This document shows, in pieces, positions 26,531-40,960 of a DNA stretch of 64,000 nt. A program made the position numbers and the translations under genes. This DNA comes from Dromaius novaehollandiae (taxonomy: Eukaryota; Chordata; Aves; Casuariiformes; Dromaiidae): NCBI RefSeq assembly GCF_036370855.1, contig NC_088099.1, forward strand, positions 22,845,501 through 22,909,500. The letters run 5' to 3'. The number at the start of each line of letters is the position of its first letter. The first letter of the stretch is position 1. The notes beneath the pieces are model-generated. The model was not told the DNA's origin, ran no database searches, and saw nothing but the letters and a program-made list of their open reading frames with translations.

Positions 26531-29500
26531 GATGAGAGACTTATTTTCAGTTATAAACATTCATTATAAACATTTATTTTACATAAATGTAGAAATTAAC
26601 AAAAATACAGAATTAATCATTCCTAGTAGTGAAGCTGTCTTGAATAAATAAAACTAATGGAGATGTAAATTACAAGAAAGCCTTTAACTTAATACGCAGT
26701 GACACTGGATCAAAACACTTGGGAGAAGAAGAACTTTCTCACTTTTTTCAACTTCTTTTATTGTATTCAGACAGTGTCCAGGTACATAATTATTTTTACT
26801 TGTTCTGGCAAATTTAACTGGAAGTTACTGAAAATATATACATGATCAGCCAAGTCTGAAGAAGTTAATGCAAATCCAAGTAGATACAGACTCCAAGAGT
26901 AGATACATTACTTCTTTGGAAAGTTTCACTTTTAATTCTCTTTAGACTGCTCTTTCTTCAAGCAATACAAATTTGTTAACTTCATGTCCTTCAAGTTTTG
27001 AAGTTAACAACACTGGCATAACCAGGGCTCCATTCTCAAATGCTTTTTCTGGTTTCTACTTGTTTCATCTAACTTATTTACAATGGTCATTGACCGTACT
27101 TTTGAATTAAATAGTTGGTATCAGTTAATGCAAATAATAGCTGGACTTGGAATGCATATTTCAAGCATGGACCTTCAATTCCTCCTTCGTTAATCATCTT
27201 AAAAAACCTCAGCTCATTGCCTGAACACTCTCTGCCAAACCCAGAATATGAACCAACCTATGGAATACAGGTTTTTTGCAACTGATGCTACTCCTGTATC
27301 ATGAAGAATAATAGCGAGTTCACTTGAAAGATCCTGATGCTTCTGATGCCAAAATAGCAGACCCTTTGCACTGTTCCTGGTGACATTTTATGTCATGAAG
27401 ATGTTCAGTGAAATCTTTTGAATTCTAATTCTTTAGAATCTGATTCAACAATATATCATCCTCTCTAACTGGGATATTGGCTATCAAGTCTTAGAGGATT
27501 TCCAGAACTCTTCCTGTACTTAGTGAATTAGAAATATCAAAACTGCTTGCAATGTTATGATATTTCTGTTTTCTTCAAGCATCAGAGTGTGCTAAGATGC
27601 ACAGAAATCTAAAATAAAGCATGTTAGACAACGAGTTTCAATTCCCAACACTCTCTCTCCCTCCCCATGATTCTCTTCCAAACATTCTGAAATGGTTCAT
27701 CATTCTCTGAAAGACAGACATCCATCGGGTTTTCCATGGAAGACAAAAACACACACAAATAAAAATGAGTAGTTCATCCCACTATTTCAGTAAGCAAGAG
27801 TCAGCACAATTATACAATACCCCTCCTCCTTGTTGGTGATGTCAAATGGCAGGGATGCAAATTTCAATCTGAACAGAATTGCATTTCTATCACAAAGAGA
27901 AGATAGTATTTTCTTTCCGTCAGCCACAGAACAATTTTCAAAACACATATATTTCTCATTTGGTGAACTGAAACCGTATCACAAGGAAGCTAGCTTTATA
28001 CATAAAACCATATGTCATTATTACAACCCTAATGTTGGCATTTTTATGGTATGAGGAAGCTGCTTATGAAACTGTTCACTACTGCTGTCATCTTGGTGTT
28101 ACTGATAAGCATATGAAGATATCTTTGCTAAGTTTACTAGGTACGATGTATGTGATAATCTCAGCCAGAATATAATGATAATGAGTAGGAATAAATGAAT
28201 AAACAACAGTAAGGCAGATACATTTTGCAACTAATACAGAGTGCTGGGTTTCAAGATTGAAGCCAGTCTCTGTCAGGTAGCAGGGGAGAACTTTTGCTAA
28301 ATCACCTGGTAGTGGGACAGGTATCACACTGGTGGCCCATGAATTTTATCAAGCATGGAGAGCCTTACAATCCTCAGCTGTAAGTGATCAAGTAAAAGTA
28401 TATGTAAGAACATCCTTCACTGGAGGTTGCTTGATATTTTAAACTTTAATTACTGACTTAGAACTTTTACCACCCAGACAATCTAGTACTAATCAGTAAT
28501 ACCTGTAATTTCTCCCACATACTGTTCTAAGAACTGCTTGCCTGAATTTTTCAGTTAGTTCTAATTATAACCTCTTATGTAGGAAACTGTAACATGTCTG
28601 TATCAAACTTGTATTTTCATTAAGACAGCAATTGAAGATTGAAAGTAAATTGGGCCTTTACAATTTCTGAACATTAATGTCCAAAAGCTACTTGTTTATC
28701 TTGAAGATGCTCCATACTGTAAGGCTTCCACTCTCCTCTTACTGAAGCCTAAGCCATATCTGAAAAACATTCAATCTGAAAACATTCATTACTGAAAACA
28801 ACACGCCTTTCAGAAAACTCAGGAAAGGCTAGAAGCTTCTTTTATACAGTTGCAATAAGAAATTTCTCAGTGTCGCATATATAATTTCTATTCAGTTACA
28901 AGGAAAGATTTCAACCTATGTCTTCCAGTTCACAGCTTTTAAGGACAAAAGAAATCATCTACAATCATACAGTTTTGCATTAAAGCAAGACAAAAAATTG
29001 TTCCCAGGAATTTCAGAAAGCAGCTCACAGCTTGTTTATATTCTAAGAAAACTTTAAATATGAAATTCAGTCCTCATCAAAAACTGAATTTGAGGATACA
29101 CCCCATCACTAGGTAAGCTGTTTCAGAGCTTTGTTATCCTCACCTTTAGTAAGTATATGTCTTATTTCCAGTGTCAATTTGTTTAGCTTCAGGTACTATG
29201 TTTTTTATTTTATCTTCAGCGTGACTAAGCATCCAATACAGTAAAAAAAATCTCTTACAAACATAAACACATCCTAACATTATATGTTAATCCTTTCTTG
29301 CATAAAGTAAGAAGATTAATTTTTAATGAGACATGTTTCCAAGATGTTAAATTACTATTATAGCTCTTTCCGAATATATTCCATGTGTCTTACTGGATCT
29401 TAGTATTTTTACAAATTGTTTCAGTGATGGTTTTCACTGAGATCACACATAAAGAAAATACCATTTCCTGCTTACTGCTTTTCTGTCTTTGTATGAAAAA

Positions 29501-31584
29501 CTGTATTCAACATCTCAACTACAGCACTAGAACTCATTTTCAGCCAGTTATCTATCATGTCAGCAGGAGAGCATTCCAGGATACTGTTCTTCATCTTGTC
29601 AGTGTGATCCTTACTTTTTTTTGTTGAATTTGAGAGCCTTCCTTTGATTGCTAATTGCATTTTAAGAGACAGTTTATCTGTCCTATTCTAGACAACTACT
29701 TTTGGATGAGAGCAACTGCACTCTAGCCCCTGTGATTATATTTATGCTAACTCCTTTGACTGTTAAGAGGGCCTGGAGAGACTGGCTGTTGCAGGCATCT
29801 ATAACATGAGCTACATTTTGCCAGCTGAGTCCCTCTCTGTTGCTGTATGCATACCCCCACCCATTCTGCTCCAGTAAGACTTGAACAATTTTGCCAGTTT
29901 CAAATATATTTGACAGAGGAGTATAAATCTCAAAGATATTTAATTCCTACAAGTTTTGTGCTAGAGGGGACACTCTACTAGCATCCACTTGTAGGAAAGC
30001 AGTAGACTTAAGATTCAGCTATAGACATGAAAGAAACCATAAGAGAAATGTTATTAATGCCACAAGCCATCTTACTCAAAACAAGGAATCCAAAGAAAAG
30101 GCGCAAAGCTATTGGACACAACCAGTCTTCATTAGGTCTGCTACTTGTTTAATTTATAATGACTTTCCCAACTCTTTTTAGACTTATGAAAAAGAATTCA
30201 CTAACTGAGAGGCAATATAATATGATATTGCCCACTAGAATGTAATGAAGCAATTTGTAATAAAATGCATCTGTGGAATGAGCAATTTACAGTCTCAGGA
30301 AAAAACTCCTTATTTGGTCATTCACAACCAGTTTTTATTTCATTTGTTCAAAGAAAGAACAAAGTTAATAGGGTAGAAGATTCAGTGATCTTTCTATAAA
30401 GTTAAAATACCAGTGCTTCTGGCCCTGAATTTGGAAACTAGGTTCGAGAATTTCTCTTATTAATGAAAATAAATGCTGACATGGATATCAGCATGAAAAC
30501 TGAAATAAAAGACTTCAGCCTGCGTTTATTTAACAGTTTTTATTTTTACCATTTTAAAATTATATTATATTAAAGATGGTAAAAGCAGACATATAGTAAT
30601 CACCTACTTCACATGACATTTTTACCACTGCTTCCCCCTGCTGGATAGAACAATTTCCAAGTGTATGTATTTTTTCATACTTAGCTTGTGAACAATTAGT
30701 TTTAGGGACATATTTAGAGACATTTCAGTACATATGACAAGATTGCTTTTGTTTATTCAAATAATTTCCCTTTAACTTGCAACGATGTTATCTAACAATA
30801 AAGAGCTATGTGTATATTTAACGAGTTAAAATTATTGCCAAAGTAAGTATCAATTCTGATATAGAAATGTATTCTCGAATTTCTTTTGCAAAGTAGAATA
30901 CTTCAAGAGATATTTTGACTCAGTTAAACATGCTGCAATACCCATGACATTAATGCTAATGTCTTGTTAAATGTCATCTTTCAGTGAACATGATAAATGA
31001 GGAGGCATAAGAACAGAAGAAAATCTAACAAAGCTTCTTGGCAGAGCTTGTCTCCAACATTTCTCTCTTTCTTTTTTTTGTCCATTCATCCATCCATCTG
31101 TCCATCCATCCATCTCAGAAGAAAGTGCTATCATTATATGCCATGCCCCCAACAATAATAAAAATATTTTCAGGGAAGATTTAACTTTTACTGCAGGGTA
31201 AACCCAATTACTTTGTCATGGATAGCACATTCCTTTGCAAGCATATCGTCAATTACATATAAATCAAAACATCCTTGTATTTAGCTAATGACAGGCTTAA
31301 ACAGCTACGCAATGCTTGTTCTAGAATCTTACATTCCCCCCAAACTTACGTATTTTTTGATTTTCCACCACAAATCTTGGCTTAGGCTGATCAGTAATTT
31401 AGTCAAAGCTGACAAATATGAGGTAGTTTTTGAGGCAATTCTCTCTCTTTCCATGGATTTTGTTTGAAACCCTGTAAAGTTCTATGGCTTACTTTTTGGC
31501 TGGATTAAGTATCAAACTGCATGGTGAACCTTGCAAGGAGAAGGATGGGAAGTAAAATCAAAAGAATACCCAGAAAGACATCCA
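26531..31584. other. gene-free AT-rich stretch
   Basis: Contains a CTCF-like word at 30631-30644 and the TCCA microsatellite. Nothing else is recognised. Confidence 0.7.
31080..31114. repeat. (TCCA)n microsatellite
   Basis: Imperfect TCCA/TCTG units. The reverse-strand open frame here (31155-30967) reads WTDGWMDGW-type repeats and is an artefact. Confidence 0.9.
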
Positions 31585-32205
31585 GAGCAGAAGACCATAA
31601 GGGCTAAGAAATACCCTACTGGCTCTGACTAATGGGGCAACAACAGAAGAGGCTATTTCAAGTCTGGCACTATCTATGGTCTGTTCCCCTCACTTCCCCA
31701 GCACACACCATCATTAGAATTAACAATGTTAGAGGGTACAACCGTTCCCTTTAGTATATGCTTATAAACCTGTTTTTCACAAATTTACATATCCTCCTTT
31801 TCAATCTACTGACACCGTCTGTCTCCATAAGATCCTGAGGTAAAAAAAAAAAAAAACTAGAAATTCATTATCCACTGTGTAAAAGAGCACTCTTTTTCAT
31901 CTGTTTTAAACCAATCTCCTACAATTTCAGTAAGTGTACCGTGAACACAGGATTTGATCAATAACAGTTGTGCACTTTCTAGTATCTCTCCCATAAGGCA
32001 GATTCTCTCTCTCTTACTCATTTTACTTGTCTTTATACCTTTTCTAACTATATGTCCTTCTTAAGATGCAGAGACCACAACTGCACACAATACTCAAGAT
32101 GTGGGTAGCACACCACAGTCTTATATAGCTGAAACTGAATGCACTTGTGTATTTTTTAGCATTACTAGCAGAACCCTTTCTTCTCCTCATGTATTTCTTA
32201 GAGAG
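31585..32205 (-). repeat. old CR1-family fragment, antisense
   Basis: The stretch runs from 'gaccataagggc' and 'tctgactaatgggg', through 'gtaaaagagcactctttttc', to 'cagagaccacaactgcacac' and 'aatactcaagatgtgggt'. The last words are the classic antisense CR1 motif seen in birds, turtles and crocodilians. The copy is diverged and non-coding. Confidence 0.65.
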
Positions 32206-35200
32206 TACTGGTAGTAGGCATTTGAGTTAGTTAGCTACCTTAACATACCATAGCTCCTGGGATCACTATAGTGTAGATCATCTTAACGTTGGTACTGATG
32301 AGTGGAGATGATAATCTGTAAGAGTGTTTTCTCCTTTGTCCCACATGTTGTGTAAGTTGCTTCTTCCATAAATCAACACAAGGAAAATGTGTGTTGAGGT
32401 GGTGGTGGTAGCAGATAAGTATCATCTTACATTCAGTAAAGCTGATGACTAGTGAAGCTGAGGACTGAGAAAACCATATCCCTTGGCAAGTTCATTCCAA
32501 TGGAAAGCTAAAAGGAGTTGCCTCTTGCTGCTAACATGAGAATATAGTCTAAATATGGCTTCATCAGCTGATTATTTAAGCTTTTTAAAGTAATTTACTC
32601 AAATGACAAATTCCATCCCAGATCTCAATTACAAATAAATATTGGTTGGACTGACCGCAGTTGCAGATGAGCAATGTCTCCTGCATTCATGAAGAAAATC
32701 TTGCTTCTTACCTTTTTCTTGTGTCTCAGGGAACATTATCAATTCCCAGTGATTATGACCACACACAGCATCTGTTTAGCTCAGAAAAGTCAGAGTAGGT
32801 ATCGCTTTGTGTTAATTAGACCTTAGGAAAATTAACAGAATGCTTTGTAAAAATAATTATTTATAGTCCAGAAGTTCTCTACAGAACTTCATGGTTTTTA
32901 AAAAGGAAATGAACTGTGATCTTAGACCGAGTGCAAACTGATTCGATTCTAAAGGATTAAGTTTAGAGTTGACAACTGACACATTGAACTTCACAGTATT
33001 CTCTCCAGTTTTCCTAAGGAACTGATGCTTGCTCTCCAAAGAGATAAACCACTCAATTTGCCCCCTCTCTTGAAGTTCGTATTTTTCCAAACGTTCCTTG
33101 TTAATATGTATCTAATCTGCTAAATGCATTCTTTGGTGTGCTTAAGAAAATGTCATGTCCCCAAGCTAAAACTGTTAAATTCAATTGCTTACTTTCAAAC
33201 TGTTTATAGAGCAGTAATTTTCATTGTAAGTTGCTGTCTTCCAGGTTTCAGCGAGCTCCACATAAACAGAAGATACTGTCTGCCTTTGTTTCCTTCTGGG
33301 TCTTTTAGCAACATAGCTCATTTTCTACATACAAGTCACTTGGGAACACCATTAGCCTAAAAGCATAAGATATTAAAGCTGTATATGTGGTGACTCATGG
33401 GAAACATGAGTATATTGCTTTTAGACTGAAGCCACCGCTTCCAGGTTGTTGTTAACACACCAGTAATAATACAGGAATAATGTACTGAGGGTTTTTTACA
33501 TCTAGAACACCAATACAGTGCTGATGAAGGGTTGAGAGATGCTCCACAAATAAAGGAGTCACTGTCCAATGGAATTTACAGTTACTCATTGCTTCAAGAA
33601 CACATTAAAGCTGATTTAGATATGACAGGTCTTACACTCTTCACGATCTTCACATTTGTACCTAAATAGGAACTACCTAAACTAGGAAATACTGAACATA
33701 TGCACAGGAACATCCTACCTTAGCACTCCTGGCTGACATTCCTAGGGTAACACATACAATACCTTACTAATATTATTAGTACAGTTCAGGAACAGCTGCT
33801 TTAGTGAGCCAAGATGAATGACGACTAAATAAATACATTAACTTCCTTGGCAGACTTGAGTTGTATTTTCTCATTCATCAACATGAATTCCAGCTGCTGT
33901 TTACCAGGTATGGGATAGATGAACTGATAGGCATCAAGACAATCACAATTCATGGACGCAGTGAATGCTGTGAGCCTCTGAAGCACTGCTGTACACTTAG
34001 GGGCACACACCTTGTCATGGGAATTTGCAGAAGTGTAAAAGTAAACACAACACTACATGCCAGAATAGGAGGAAATGATAGCAAAATCAGTTAACATCTA
34101 TCTGCTTGAGGGTGGTAATTTGAATGTATATTTGAATGTATAGCCCACATAGCCAAACTTTTTTCTGTGATGATTTCCCTTGCAGTACTCATGCTCCCCA
34201 TTATCTGGAAGATAAAATACTCTGTTGTTTGACAGGGATGGACTGCAGTCACCACTGACATGATTTTTAAGGTTCCTTTCTTCAAAAAAGGGCCATTCAT
34301 GCTTTTAATTCTGATGGTTCTGTTCTGGTGGCTATTACCTAGACAGATGTGTAATAGCACATCATCCCAGCAGCTCAAAGAGGAATCCTGACCTCACGTC
34401 TGGTCAGGAACCTGGAGGGAAGAGTAGCACACCTGGCAACTTCTTCCATGACATTTTTTCACATGTTCACATGAAGTAAGTATTTTTGAAATACAATTCT
34501 AGCCTTGGTTATAACTCAAATGGGAACTGATCCAGGATAATATTACCCCAGGCTAAGAATCTTAAACTGAAACTTAAAACATTTTCGCAAGTAGTCAGTT
34601 TAATAAAGAATCAGTTTAATTTGATAAGAATGACGCTTTTTCATAAAGTTCCACAGAGGACCATACATGAAAAATTAAGGATGACAACTGCATAATGAAA
34701 ATTTATCATCAAGAGAAAGAATTCACTTAGAGTTTGATTACATACTGTTGTACAAAAAAAGGAAGACAGCTGCAACTCTATCACTAAAACCTACTAAGCT
34801 TCCACTTTTAATTTGCTAATTGAACCAATGAATATTCATGATCTTAAACTTGTAGCTGTTCTTCAATTCATTTCTCTGCTATGTGATTTCCAACACTGCC
34901 ATAAAAATCCAGATTAGTAGAAAACTTCTAAAAAACCCTATAATAGAGTGTGCAAATATCCCTTCTTTGCACATTGCATTATAATCCCCATGCAATAATA
35001 AAACACTATGCTGAAGATCCTATTCAGACTTAAACTCATGTCTTTTTGAACAGGGAATGCAATTGACCACAAAAGAGATTTATCATTTAGAGCGCTATAC
35101 TAATTAAATCTCTGATGTATCATAGTTGAGAGAACTAGCTTTGTACTTTCTGCTCAAATAAATGGCACTTGCAGTTGCTCACTATTTTTCTACTGCAAGC

Positions 35201-38200
35201 ATAAAACAAAGATAAAATAGAAAAATTACTGAACATATCAAATACTGCAATGACTACTTCTGTGTAACGATTGCTTGTGGTTGGCAATAATTCTAGATTA
35301 GTTTCTTAATGGATTTAGTATAAAGCAGTGGATTACTGTTTATCAAAATGACTCCCAATAAAAATGCACAACTAAATAATGAGTGCTTTAAATTATGTAA
35401 TTTGAAAAGATTTCTTTGTCCATAAGTAACTCATCTGTCAAACGTAACGTTATACATATTTGTTACCATAGCTTTGTAACCACAAGTTTGTTTTGTTTAA
35501 TAATACATTGTGGGACATGTCCAAAAGATAGAATAACTGAAACCTCTGTTGAATTTATAAAACTGTGGTGAATTTCACTGATAAAAGCATTGGTAAAACT
35601 GCAATTTATGCCACTCCAAAATCTGAGAGCAATGTAAATATCAAAACTCACTGGCTGGGACTGACATTTGACATGCAAAATCCATCACAGCAGATGTCTC
35701 AGTTCCTGAGACATTTTCTCAAGAAAAAATAGGTAGAGTACATCAACCTGATAGTCACAAATTATTGTACTTGAATTCATTCAATACACCTCATCTATCA
35801 TGTTTATGTAAGGCTTCAATCCTACCAGTCATTGCATGATGTGCAGCACAGAGCACTTGACTAGAGTGAGCAGAACCTCATAGGAGCACCAATAAACCCA
35901 TAAACCTCCACTTTCACAGTAGTGAATTTCAAATACATTTCTTAGACAGCAGCTCTACATGGTTACAGATTTGTTTACATTTAGGTTTCCAATTTCAGTT
36001 TTGATTGTGACTCTTTAAACTGTTTTTGCTAAACTGGAGAAAAAGAGGTTGGAATATCATTTATTGTGATTTAAAGAAACCTTGTATTATTCATTTTAAA
36101 CTGACTGAAAGTCAGGCTACATTTCAATGAATATGAGGGTGTCTATGCAGTAGACTGAACCAATGTAATGACTGATTCAACTGAGCAGACAAGGATAAAA
36201 ATCTGAAATTAATTATGATGGGCTATAGTCAGCATTCGTTGACTTTTTCAGTTCCCAGGCAGGAAAAATATAGCAGGTGAGAACAAGAGAGGATACCACT
36301 GAAGGAATTTTTGTTTTTTCTAAAGATATCCTTTCTTTGGCATTTACAGACACAATAGAAATGTTGATGGCTACAAAACACTTCACAATGTAAGAAAATA
36401 AAAACCCACAAAAATATATTTATGCCGCATAGAATCTTAAAATCTTGCTCTGTGGGTTACTAGTATACTCGTACAAGCATCATTTTCTTCAGCAATTTAA
36501 AAACTGGACTCAGCTGCCTTTTAAATTGCATCATGACTTAACGTTTCACAGCTATGCAGTTAAAAGCACATTGGGAAAACGGCAGTCATGGAGGGCGGAG
36601 ACTATGAAGTAAGAGGTGACTGTGGGTCCAGTACTGTTCCCATAATCAGCACCCTTCTCCTCTAACCTTCCAGCTTACGCATCTTGACAGAGAGATTTCA
36701 GCAGTCCTACAGTTCTCTCCAACACTCCTCTTACTCCAAATCTTCTTACCCTTCCTGCAAAATCTTTTCTCTATTAACTTTCTCCACAAGTCCAACTGCC
36801 AATTCCTTCTCCTTCAATTTATCTAGTTATCACCTACCTAAACATCTTCACAAATCAAATTATTCCACAATACAGACAGTATTAAATATTTTGGACAGTT
36901 TAACTACTGGCAGTGCTACCCCTGTGATATGCATAGTCCCACTGACACAGCAAATCCCTGATTCTGTCTATCCTGGCCTCTAGCCTTTCTCTGAACTACT
37001 TATCCTATACCTATTTTTCCTTAGATACTACTCCTATTTCTCCTCATGGCCACTGCACAAGATACCCCTGTTACCTAATTTGGGCTCCAATTTGCCCCAA
37101 TATCCAGCTGCTACAACTCTCTTAGAATGGTCCTTGCATCACCTTCCCTACCAATCATCCATCTTCCCCTCTACTTATATTTTGGGATTGCTCTGTTTTC
37201 TGTTTCTTCACTCAACTTCTCCATTTGCTTAATGCACAGTATGTAGATTCAGAGTGGAAATGTGCAATAATATAGAAATAGATAACAAATACGCATTTTT
37301 TTTTGTTTGGTTTGGCAGAGACAAACATAAAACAGAGCAAGGTATAACCTTAGTTATAAGTTCTGCCTACCTTAAACACATACAAACTTCGGGATAATGC
37401 CTAGCTGACAATTTTAGGCCCTGATCATGTCAGCAAAAAGACCCTCAATCTTAGACATGATTCAACATGAGATGAGTTTTACAACTGATTTCCTGTTTTC
37501 TCGAAATAGAAAGATTAGAAGACCTGTAAAAAGGAAATAAAATTACCTTTTGAAGTCCGTTTCTTCCTTCTGAAGATTTTTACCTGTTACTGTTAGAATG
37601 GAGGGGATTGTCTGGACCGAAGACCTGTTGCAGTGATATTGGGAGACTGGACTCAAGCTAGGACATTCTACATTCTTAGGGTACAAGCATAACTTGAGAT
37701 CATTATTCTCTCCTTCTGTGAATTTGAAGCAACTTTAAGTGTTGTAAACTTCCTATCTGTACCTCACATTTTCCTTTTATAACAAAATTTTCCATTTGTA
37801 AGCACTGCATACAAAATGGAAGAGATATTCTTTAGAAAATGCAAAATATCATGTTATATTGCAAAAAATGACACAGATACATAGGAAAGCTTGATTCCGA
37901 TTCTAAACATATAATTTGCTATAGCTTAAGATAGCAAATTCTCCCTGAAAGCAAATGCTAGACCTTCTATTAAACAATTGAACATATGAAGGTTGTTTCT
38001 TTACATACTCAAAATGAAACCAATGTGATATGATACTTTTTTTCAATTTGGAAGAAATAACAGGAAACTAAGAGTGTAAGTTAGCAGACTCACTAAAGAA
38101 GTTCCTATTATTCTAATAAAATTGTCTTTGATTTAATAAAAATATACTATTTTCAAATTACTTGAATTGAATAACAGATATCTGGTATCTAAAGTGAAAA

Positions 38201-40734
38201 ATAACTTGCAAAGTACTAGTGAGACAAAGGAGAGGAAAATGTCCTTTACATCTAAAGGAATACAACTAATTTGCCTCAGAATGTCTATTTTTGTCTTGGC
38301 TGTTTTGGCTGTGACACAATCAGTTATGTTAATATTTATTCAAACCTGTTCAATAAACATGATCCACCCAAATGAAAGGATATCACCTAAAGCAGAATTC
38401 ATTTAAATATCCTTCCTTAGTTTTTCAGGGAAAACAATCATTTCAGTAAGACTCAGGAATACCCAGTAATTGTAAAACTTCCGTTTTAAGGGAATAAGTG
38501 AAGATTTTCCATGAGATTGTACCTACATTAGTCACAATACCGTTTTGCATGTTAGGAAAGGAATAGCCACACTAGCATTTTTGAGACTGAGTTTGCTTAG
38601 AATATTTAAAATTCTGGAGGACCGATTATACTGAAATCCTGGAACCTTTTTCAATGGTGATCACTGGCAAGGTAGACCCAGACTCCTTGGAAAGCCTTCC
38701 TGATAGTCCACTATATTCCCAGTGAAATAAGCTTATAGTTCTGTAAGTAACTATTAAATGTGCCTCCCAATATATGTCCCAATATATGTTTTAGAGCATA
38801 AAACCCACAAATATTTTTGGGAGGAATGTGAAGGAAAATATTGTTAATTGGTTTGTTCCAATTCCACTAGCAGCTTTGGATGCAGTATTATACTTTCCAC
38901 TTTATATTGTTTAGTAAGAGCAGGAAACTCTTTCTTCAGCTGTTCTCTGCCCTCTAACTACAGTTGTGGAGGAAAAAAACGGAAATGCTGAGCTAACAGT
39001 CAATGTTTCTGATGACACAGCCATCATTTAGATATCTCTCATTTCTACAAGAAATGACAATAATGGAAGGAGAGCATCTAGTCACGTAGCTAGATACAGA
39101 GTACATTGTTTATTTCAGGCAGTTGTAGGTTTATCTGTTAAAAGAAAGCTGTGGTTGATTTCCTTTCAAAAGGACTGTTGATTTAACAAGACAGCTGGCT
39201 TCCTCCTGCAAAGACTGAGAAATGACAGAGATGACAGAACAGCAGAAAACTGTAAAGAAAAAAAAAACAGCAGATAACTGACCAGAAGACGCATGTCTCT
39301 GAATAAGTGATAAGATGGTTGAATGTACAGTGATCAGAAGGCTGCTATGCTGAAAAGCATTATTAGTTGCCCTATGATAGGTCTTTATAGGTTAAGCAAT
39401 GGGTGTTCTAAGTCTCCTTCTTAATAAATTTAAAGGAGAAATTAAGCTGATCTGTACTGCCAGCATGGTTCAGAGATTAAGATGGTGCTGGAGGTTCACT
39501 ACTTAGTTGCAAGAGCAAAGATTAGAGAATGTTTTTCAAGTGAGAAGCAATGAAAGCGCCAGAAAAAAAATCCTGCAGGAAATAAGAAAGCCTATTTCTG
39601 AAACAAAGCCGAAGCTACAAAAATAAGATGAGAAACTGATGTTTCTTTCTACTGTTGCTGGTGGTTGGAATGTAAGTACACTCTTTTATAAAATAATCAG
39701 AAGACATGATAAAGGAACAGCTTAGCAAGAATTGATTCAGAAAAGTCTTAGAGTCTCTGGTGTCTGATCAAAGTGGGTAATCACAATGTTTTTTTCTGGT
39801 CTTGTAATCTATGAATCACCTATGCTATATAAATAACTCCTTTTAATGCAATCAATTTGTCATAGCCCTAGATACTTGCTAACCACCTGAATCAATGGAA
39901 AAGCAGTATCTTGAAGTATGAAAAGTCAGACATCCAACATTTTTCAGAACACCCATCTGTATGGATTTCTCATGTTCTGAGTTCCTATTAGAGCACTCAT
40001 ACTAGAATTCCTCAAGCTCATCTCTTAGTAAATGAAGCTAGAATTAAGTGCTGATGAAGTGTATTGTCGGCTCTTAGTGTTACCTGAAGTGTTTTCTGGT
40101 TAGTTAGTGAGGTCTGTCTCCAAGAACCATTCCACACAAACAATATTGCATGGGACTGTTCCATACAAATCATATTTCAGGTTTGTCCCTGAAATATTGG
40201 AAAACCACTGAGTAAGCAAGCATTGAATTTTGAGGGCTGTTTTCTTCAGTAGAATCCACACAGCAATGTCTTATGAAAAGCCACATTTTCTTTTCCAGGA
40301 CAGAACTAAATACTAGCATCAACTGTCAGAATTCCTCAATGGCTGACAAAGAAAAGTTAGCTGACTATTTTAGGAGAGTTGAGGAGAAACTTTGGAGGAA
40401 CTGTATCAGTGGACACATGCAAAAGAGAGAAGCAAGTTTTATAGCCCTCTAAGATCCTCGACCTTAGGCATGTAGTTACTTTGTGTCTCTCAAAAGCTGG
40501 TGACACTACACCTGCTTTTTTGAAAACACTGATTGAGACAACAGTCTGTTCCTCAAGCACTACAGTTTCCCAAAACAGGGTACATAAGCAATAGCTGAGA
40601 GAGCCATGGACCTTTTAGAAATATTTCACACATCCAACATTTATTTAAAAGGTATGTCACAGAGCCATGCTCAAGGTAATGTTTTAGAAATCAAAAGCTC
40701 AGTTCTCTTCAACTTTATGTCATGAGTAACAATG
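32206..40734. other. gene-free AT-rich stretch
   Basis: Contains a pyrimidine-rich zone at about 36655-37220 that opens frames without recognisable protein, and a small plus-strand frame with a hydrophobic segment at 38167-38406. No recognised gene. Confidence 0.7.
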
Positions 40735-40960
40735 GAAGCAGAACATAAGAATTACTACAGAGGCTCAGACCAGCAGTCCATCTAATAAATTGTCTTATTG
40801 CTTACAGAAGCTAATAACGGATGCTTAGGAGAGAAGTATACAATTACGCATATCCTGAATAATCCTTCAATGATACAACCAATGTTGTATTTGTCAGCTT
40901 CTACTCCTTCAGCATTGAAGTGTTTTTGAACAACAGGTTATGTATAACAGCAAACAGCAA
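40735..40960 (-). repeat. old CR1-family fragment, antisense
   Basis: It starts 'agaacataagaattac', 'gctcagaccagcagtccatc', then 'ggatgcttaggagagaagta', which follows the antisense start of an old reptilian/avian CR1 ('gggtcagaccaaaggtccatc', 'gatgcttcagagg'). Divergence is high. Confidence 0.5.

Noticed and set aside
30967..31155. Minus-strand frame with WTDGWMNG-type repeat
   Set aside because: It is the translation of a TCCA microsatellite.
36684..36983. 99-codon Ser-rich plus-strand frame
   Set aside because: It lies in a pyrimidine-rich stretch that removes stops. Composition is biased and no domain is seen.
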